A stretch of 64,000 nt of DNA from assembly GCA_032191485.1 (NCBI GenBank), contig JAVDOI010000006.1, forward strand, positions 7,365,556 to 7,429,555, given 5' to 3'. A program made the translations under genes and the position numbers. The stretch is from Leptoclinus maculatus (taxonomy: Eukaryota; Chordata; Actinopteri; Perciformes; Stichaeidae). Below are positions 57,601 through 64,000 of the stretch, piece after piece (position 1 is the stretch's first letter; every line of letters begins with the position of its first letter). Below the pieces are notes generated by a model. The model was not told where the DNA came from and did not search any database. It worked only from the letters and a program-made list of their open reading frames with translations.

Positions 57601-59881
57601 TGATAAGGACCATTTCTGTGAGCTGTGTAACATGGTGTTTAGTTCTCACGTGGTGGCAAAATCGCACTATGAAGGCAAAGTCCATGCAAAAAATCTTCGT
57701 AAACAAGGTCTTCAGCCCCCAGGCAAGTGTGGGTTGTGTGATGGAAAAGTATTCTGAATTTTGATATTTACAGATCAACATTTTGTTGACAGTATGACTC
57801 AAATGTCTTAAATTGATGATTTCTCGTTGCAGTTCCAGACACGTGCACAGAGGTGCATACGTTACCAAGTCTGGTTCGGGATCCTGATGATGCTGACCAG
57901 AGATCAGCCCCACAGGGTGATGTGGAGCATCTTCTGGACCCAACGGCCACCGCAGCGACCCCCAGCACAGAGGTCGATCTGAAGGACCCGAACAAGTACT
58001 GTGCACTGTGTGCCGCTTCCTTCAACAATCCCCAAATGGCTTTGCAGCACTACAATGGACGCAAACACCAGAGGAATCAGGCCAGACGGGACCTGCTCAA
58101 AGAGCTCGGAGACCATGTCCAACAAGGTAACACAGGATCCTGCCTCTCAGCAAAGCAATAATAACACGTAGTGCATCAGACCCCACTGCGCTATTGAGTG
58201 TGTTTTAAGAGGCAGGATTGATGTGAAGAAAAATAGTTCTTCAAGCAAATTTGTCTTTAGTTCTAGGCTGTATAACAGATACTTCGCACCACTTTGTTAT
58301 TGTGGTGCGAGTTAGAAACTAACTAGATTAAGAAGGAAGCTGTGTGCTCATAAGCTGTTATTTTGTATCATTTATGCCGTCTTTCCCACTCTCTGTTGTC
58401 GACAGCCAACTCCCTGATGTGCCAGATGTGTAGCGTGCAATTTAACTCTGTGGAGATGTACCAGGCCCATATGCAAGGAAACAAACACCAGAATAGGTAA
58501 AATCAATCATTCTCTGACGAACGCTTTATGTCCACTGTCGTGTCATAATTTGCATTTCTAGAACCGTGGCAACATTAAAGCTCCATTAAGTGTTTTGGTT
58601 TTCAGTCCACATATTAGTTGTGTAGTTGAGTCCCGTGGCTGTCTTATACACTCAAAGGAGGTGTGCACAACCTTCCCCAGTTAGGTACAGGTGCAGGACA
58701 AAAGAAGCCTCAGAAAGAAAATTAGAGTTAGTCCACTCACTGAATATTGCAAGCTTCATGTGACAATGAACTTTTACCTTTTTTCCATATTCAGTATGCA
58801 AAGTACCTCTGCTTAATGTGGCTTTAAAGTAACATCAACATTTATTACCCAATTGAATAGCAACTAAATTCCTGTTTCCATGTTGTTGACCAGGGAGAAA
58901 AAGGTCGTTGACCTGTGCAAATCTCAACAAAAAGACTACAACACATATGCAGATGAACTGGCAGATTACATTCAGGTTCAGAAGGCTCGTGGAATCACCC
59001 CCAAGGCCGGTCAACTCCTCCCTCTGGGTGACGCTCAAAAAGAAGGCGAGGAAGAGGAAAAAGAAGAGGAAGCATTTAACAAGGGGGATGTCATTGAACT
59101 CAACAAACGCATGCCCAACCTCCCCCCCACCTCTCACCCTCCTCATCACTCACGCCCTGGCTGCTACTACCCAGTTGTAGGGTGGCGTCCTCCTCACCAG
59201 GGCCCACCCTGGCCTTCCCATCACTGGGATTACAGCTGCCCTCCTCCGGTCCCCTCAGGCGCAGGCTTTCCACTGTTAACTAATCCGCCCACGAATAGAA
59301 AGAGGCGCAGAAAGCAGTTGAGCTCCTCCTCGTGTACGACTTCATCGTCGTACTCCTCCTCCTGTAGCAGTAGCGCAAGTGGCAGCGATGACAGTGAGTA
59401 CAGGCGCAGAGAAAAGAGGAGGATTAGAAGATCCAGGAGGGAGGGAGACAGGAAGGCAAGGGATGAGGACTCAGACAAGGAGGAGGAGGAGAAGAGGAGG
59501 AAGCCACGGAGGAGGGAAAGAAATAATGACTCGGAGGAGAGGAGAAGAGAGGAATCCGGAGAGTCTGAGAAAGAGAGCTGGAGAAAAAAGCCCAGAAGAC
59601 ATGGCAAGCAGAGAAGACGAGAAAAGAAATCTCCCGAGGAGGACTTAGAGGTGGAAGGGGTGGAAAGGGTGACGGACAATTTAATGCCAGAGGACGCGAT
59701 GGACACTGGAAAAGAGACTGAAGTGCATGTTCAGGCTGAAATGAATGTTGAACAGGAGGAAGGTGGACAGGACGAGGCAGCCAAACCAAAATACAGGAAA
59801 GAGAAGAAGAAGACGAAAGAGAAAGTCGACACTAGGACAGAGGAGGAGAAGCTGTGGGATGACTCCATTCTGGGCTGTTAA
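54695..59881 (+). CDS. zmat1: Zinc finger matrin-type protein 1-like, four U1/matrin C2H2 fingers, 610 aa
   Basis: Seven exons: 54695-54833, 57026-57132, 57259-57342, 57593-57722, 57833-58126, 58406-58496, 58894-59881; phases join to give 610 aa. Four fingers of the C-x2-C-x12-H-x5-H type have ligands at C64/C67/H80/H86, C119/C122/H135/H141, C210/C213/H226/H232 and C257/C260/H273/H279. Each ends in a GKxH- or GxKH-like helix, as in ZMAT and ZNF346 proteins that bind double-stranded RNA. The C-terminal half, encoded by one 988-base exon, is disordered: a Pro/Trp/Tyr-rich patch (HPPHHSRPGCYYPVVGW), a Ser-rich run, then long Arg/Glu/Lys-rich stretches with RRRE and RRSRR blocks. A nuclear RNA-binding role is inferred from the fingers. 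ZMAT1 is the best fit by finger number and length; ZMAT4 and ZNF346 are shorter. The fourth intron is GC-AG. Confidence 0.82.
54834..57025 (+). other. zmat1: zmat1 intron 1 (2.2 kb)
   Basis: No coding exon seen. The sequence is AT-rich, with a (TA)n run at about 56765-56791 and some fragments resembling the AATC-rich MITE near 56110-56170. Confidence 0.55.
57723..57832 (+). other. zmat1: GC-AG intron of zmat1
   Basis: Exon 4 ends CAGCCCCCAG and the intron begins GCAAGTGTGG, ending CGTTGCAG before TTCCAGACACG. The donor is otherwise a perfect consensus (CAG|GCAAGT). Without splicing, the frame continues for 12 codons to a TGA. Confidence 0.8.
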
Positions 59882-62800
59882 ACTCAAGAGCCCCAGACTG
59901 TCCATTTTAGAGTATTCTTTATAGCCGATAACAAAACAGTTTTAATCTGCTCTGACAGCCCAAAAGTGTTGCTCATAGGTGTGCTAACTGGCGAGCCGTG
60001 TTGAGTCAATTTATGTTTGTTAAGAATTGTTTCTCACACATATCCACAGCTATGTTCACTTTATTTCTCACTAAGACACTTAATATATTTCATTTAATTA
60101 ACTTGCACATCTTTATTCATTGTTTGCTGTAATACTTAGGATCTTTTTTTTTTTTTTTTTTTTTGCCTATCATTTGAACTGATCAATAAGTACACTTGAC
60201 TTATTATTAATGCACCAATATGTTTCTGTATCTTGTGGGGACTTGTGGTCCTTTTAGCAGCCTGTGGTGGGCACTGTTGAGCTTCATTCAGAGCATCAGT
60301 AAAGCAAATAAAAGCCCACAGATGTTTGAGGCTTAGTCTTTTCATTTCCTTTGAAACTCTGTGTGCTTTCAGAGACACACAGGCTTTTAAAAGAAGGCTG
60401 TCGGAGCACATCTCTGACAGCCCAGACAGGCTCAGCGCATTTCTGATCAAAAATGGAATTACACGATTATTGAAAGATCTTTCTCTGTTGCACATCAGAA
60501 CTATTTTTTGAGAAAAAACGGGAGAGTGCCGAGACATTGCCCTAGTCTAGAGTGCATGTGTTGTGGATGTACTTGCTCATCCAAACAGCTCATAAAGGGT
60601 TTGGGGTCAGACAGGTGCAAGAGTTCAAATGAGGACATCTCTTTACAAACTTGAATTTTCAGATGCAGTCTGTGATGAGCTGAACAAAGGCACATACATA
60701 CATAAAGATGACTGAAAAGAGGCAAAGTAAAGTTGTTGCAATTCATTTCAACTTCCAACCATCCTTTGTCTTATAAGGATACACTTAAACAACACAGCTG
60801 TTCTAAATAGGTCACAAAGAGTCCTCAGCTGGACAAAACTATGTTTGACCCTTTTTGGCCATGTTTGTGGCCCACATAAGCATCGGTACGTGCTATGCAT
60901 TTGTCTATCTTACGCTTCTTTATGAATTATGACGGTGGGCTAGTTTGTCTTTGTTAAAAACTAGATTTCCAGAAGAAGGTATTGGGTTGGGAAGCACTAT
61001 AGATAACAGACTCAAATGGTGGCCTGATAGTTACAAACTAATGTATACTAACAGGCCGCAGATTAAACGTCCCAAACCAACATCATACTTTTTCTACATT
61101 ACCTATTTGTTTGAGACGTTTTTTAAGGTACGATATCTGGATTATATAGGAAGTCTGGCATTAGCGTTGGTTCCCTGCTCTGCATGTGATTGTATGTGGA
61201 TGCTGAGAGCAGAATGGGGCCCATTGTGTGGCTCGTTGGGGCAGATTGTTGGGAGATCACAGGATTCAAGCCAAAGTAGTGATGGAGATCAAAAGCGTGC
61301 ACGAAAACAACTTGCTCGTGTGTTTTAAAGTTCAATAATTGTTGAAATGAGTTAGATGAAGAGCTTCTGAAGTGAGGTCAAATGCAATGAAAAGGACATG
61401 AAAATATTTAACTTTTAACTAAATTCGTCTGACGAGAGCAGTAGAGAAATGAAATGAAGGCTGCTTTTGACTTGAAGCGACGGAGCCGATAGACCAACAA
61501 AGGCTTTCTCGCTCAGCGATGTGTTGAGAGCGGCTCTGAAGCCCCCCCGAGATCTCCTGTTTTCAAAGAATCCTGTGGTCTCGTTCCCTGTCTCGCTCTC
61601 GTCTTCGACCCCCGTAGAGCTATAGGGTGCCCACATCCTCTCTCTTTAAGACCCCCCACCAGACCGTTCTACGCCCTAACCTTTCACTCACACACACAAA
61701 ACAATCCACAGACAAACACTTCAGCGCTCACCAGGTTTATCAAGGACATTCTGAGTTTTAAGGGATAATCAGACATTTCTCATTCCTTATTTTGGAACGG
61801 CTGACCCTAAATAATATAGAAATGCCAAACCAATGGGACATGTTTCTTTGAGTGTGGGGTAAAGGTTTTATCTTCAGTCCCTCTTCAACACTTTCTAATG
61901 TAAGTCATTGTTGCTCATAAAAAGCCATTTCACTTGTGAGTGAAGGTATGAATCAGGGTTGATGTTAAGACTTCAGTGTGTCTACCTCAGTGTTTGGAAT
62001 ATCCACACAAAACTATTCATTGTACAAATGTAGCACTATAACGACTAGTCGATTGTGCGGAAATTTTATTGACAACACTTTTGATAATTTTTAGTTTGGT
62101 GCCAAACAGTCATTAGTCACAGCTTTGGAAATGTAAATATTTGCTGTTTTTCTCTGTTTTATATCATAAACGAAGTGCCTTTGGGTGTTAGATTGATATT
62201 TTGTAACCATTTGAAGACGACACATAAGGCTCTTGACCACTTTTTCACTATTTCCTGACATTTTATAGACTAAAGGATTAATCGATTACTAGACGAATTA
62301 TTCCGTGATTTAATTGATGGGTTATTGACTTTTTCCCAAAGGCAGGTGTTGTTAAAAGGGAACCTTCGTTGTCTTCTTTTCATGCGTCTGTAACTGCCGG
62401 ATGAGATTTAGCTTCGCTCCGTTGCCGCTGCAGTTTTCACTAAGGACAGAATGAAGACAGTTTCCCACTTTTTACAACCGGAGTCTTAATTTCATTTGTG
62501 CAGAAAAGGATCGTCTATGTCATTTGGAAATAAGTAAATGTCTCCATTTGAAATGTTTGAGTATTGATATCACATGAAAGAAATGAGTTGGGCATAATTC
62601 ATTGGCAACTGGAGAAATTCAGAGGGCAGCTTCTTTAAAATACAAGTTGAACTGAAAAACATAACTATTGAGTTAACTAATGAGAATAAATGATTTCACT
62701 ATCAAACTATTTTACGTTTTATGTTTCCTGGTTTAATCTAAACAAATGTACCTATTCACACACGACACGTGAGAATATTCAAATACTACAATATCAGTTT

Positions 62801-63342
62801 GTCATGCACAAATCTCAGGGTTTTGTTGTAGTGCGTTCTTAAGTGTGTCTTGCTACACTTTATTCTCCGTACTTTCTACAAAGTTAAAGAAGTGTTAATA
62901 GAAAGAGCAGAAGAAGCTGTATTCACACCCCAGCGAATATCTAACAATAATCGACAGAATTGTGGTTCAGGATTTGTATCCCTGACCCTTTGTTTCCAGT
63001 AGTTTATGCTCTACGTTGATATTCCCTCGCCGTGCTCTGCAGTGAGGCATGAAGCTGCATATGTGTGGGACTCTGCTGTGCTCTAGGTCATGCACCTGGG
63101 AAGAGACCACAGCTCTGCAAACTGCTGCTCTGTGAACATACAACTTTTATATTGCTTGATATGTGGTATCATGTTTGTCATGATCACTGTATGTATGTCA
63201 TGTATTCAAACAGCACCTTTTCAACAACAAGTGATGAAAACAAAATGATTATTTGTTGGGTATGAACTTTTTAAGTCAACAGAGTCAAGTATTCTTTACG
63301 GTACCATTGTGCACATTTCAAATTAAGTTATTTGTTTCTAGC
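59882..63342. other. zmat1 3' UTR and intergenic spacer
   Basis: AATAAA at about 60306 is a likely zmat1 polyadenylation signal. The 127-aa ORF at 60945-61328 and others show no family features. A hAT-like MITE lies at 62031-62330; the remainder is AT-rich unique sequence. Confidence 0.5.
62031..62330. mobile_element. hAT-like MITE, copy 3
   Basis: It begins TAGCACTATAACGACTAGTC and contains AAATATTTGCTGTTTTTCTC, TGTAACCATTTGAAGACG, TTTCACTATTTCCTGACATT and GGATTAATCGATTACTAGAC. These correspond to the central and terminal blocks of the family seen at 16293 and 33122. Ends are diverged. Confidence 0.5.
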
Positions 63343-63350
63343 TCTGTGTG

Positions 63351-63401
<51 letters not shown>
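63343..63401. repeat. (GT)n microsatellite
   Basis: Nearly 30 GT units with one C interruption, about 200 bases upstream of the last exon in the window. Confidence 0.95.
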
Positions 63402-63403
<2 letters not shown>

Positions 63404-63606
63404 CCTGGTCTGGTGTATGGCCCACTCTGATAGGCCCTGTGTGTGTGTCACACTGGGGTGTTACCTTGACGACTCAAGGCCATGTCAGCTCAGTTCCTCC
63501 CATCATCTCTGACAGATAGATATCAGGAAAAGAAAGTATCAGCACCGTCCCTCAGCTGCCTTTCAAGAAACACAGACGCGTACAGACAGTGTGGTGACCG
63601 GACAAA

Positions 63607-63661
63607 ATGATCGTGCTGCCACTGACATGGACACTGCTGACGGTATCGCTGTGGACTTTAG
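63607..63661 (+). CDS. First coding exon of an unidentified secreted or membrane protein (partial gene)
   Basis: ATG at 63607 (context ACAAAATGA) opens MIVLPLTWTLLTVSLWTL, a hydrophobic signal-peptide-like sequence. It runs in phase 1 into a good donor (TTTAG then GTAAGA) at 63662. The upstream 120 bases would be the 5' UTR. Many cell-surface receptors and secreted proteins have a short first exon holding just the signal peptide. The rest of the gene lies beyond the window, so I cannot identify it. The apparent continuation to 63789 is intron read-through. Confidence 0.55.
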
Positions 63662-64000
63662 GTAAGAACACGAAGCTTCTCGGCTTCATGGCTCTGTCAG
63701 GGGCCAGTAGCGGTAGTAGTAGCAGTAGGGATGTGTTGTTGTCTACTCAACCTGAAGCTTTTCTGAAGTTTAACTTGAATAATGTTTGAATTTGTCGAAA
63801 ACCATAACCATCGTATGTGCTAAGATGTGAAATTAGTTTTTAATAGTCCAACAGATGATTCTGAAGGTTTACACAGACGAAGTATGACGCCGTAGCCTTT
63901 GGTTCATTTGCTAAAACTGTAATAGTCAAACTACCACGGGAGTTAATTTAATTTAATATCTCAGAATTGTACAACTGTACTGGTATAAGTCATTGATACT

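Noticed and set aside
59230..59706. 158-aa minus-strand ORF rich in Ser and Leu
   Set aside because: It is the shadow of the Arg/Glu/Ser-rich zmat1 last exon.
60945..61328. 127-aa ORF downstream of zmat1
   Set aside because: No recognisable domain and no promoter or splice support; consistent with chance length in unique sequence.

Overview
The window comes from a ray-finned fish genome, most likely a spiny-rayed teleost. The protein-coding genes are split into many short exons with ordinary GT-AG introns. A fish-type chicken-II GnRH precursor is present. The intergenic DNA is AT-rich and full of CA/GT microsatellites, tRNA-derived SINE remnants and hAT-like miniature elements. I assembled five complete gene models by hand from splice sites, reading phase and family knowledge. 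A sixth gene begins at the right edge.

Layout. (1) 1-7400 holds no convincing host gene. It has a large fold-back (inverted-repeat) element at the left edge and a gutted Ty3/Gypsy pol remnant on the minus strand (about 1524-2530), then unassigned sequence. (2) About 7470-16130, minus strand: wdr1 (actin-interacting protein 1), 15 coding exons, 606 aa. One intron is an AT-AC intron with a U12-type donor and branch site. (3) 18234-24338, plus strand: idh3b, the beta subunit of mitochondrial NAD-dependent isocitrate dehydrogenase, with two alternative terminal exons (385 or 382 aa). (4) About 25980-49755, plus strand: ptpra, receptor protein tyrosine phosphatase alpha, 20 coding exons, 818 aa, with probable 5' untranslated exons, an intron of about 8.5 kb upstream of the coding part and a 3' UTR of about 3.8 kb. 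(5) About 51540-53165, plus strand: gnrh2, the 85-aa GnRH-II precursor. (6) 53480-54520: a second fold-back element, in the opposite orientation to the first. (7) 54695-59881, plus strand: a 610-aa protein with four matrin/U1-type zinc fingers, probably zmat1. (8) 63607-63661: a first coding exon with a signal peptide, opening a gene that continues past the window.

The genes are separate transcription units and form no operon. idh3b, ptpra and gnrh2 are also neighbours on human 20p13, so that block looks like old vertebrate synteny. wdr1 (human chromosome 4) and zmat1 (human X) look like fish-specific neighbours. I found no CRISPR array, no intact autonomous transposon and no rRNA gene. The most notable points are the AT-AC intron with a retroposon tail inside it, the inverted pair of fold-back elements about 53 kb apart, the duplicated idh3b last exon with a GT repeat against one acceptor, and two GC-AG introns.
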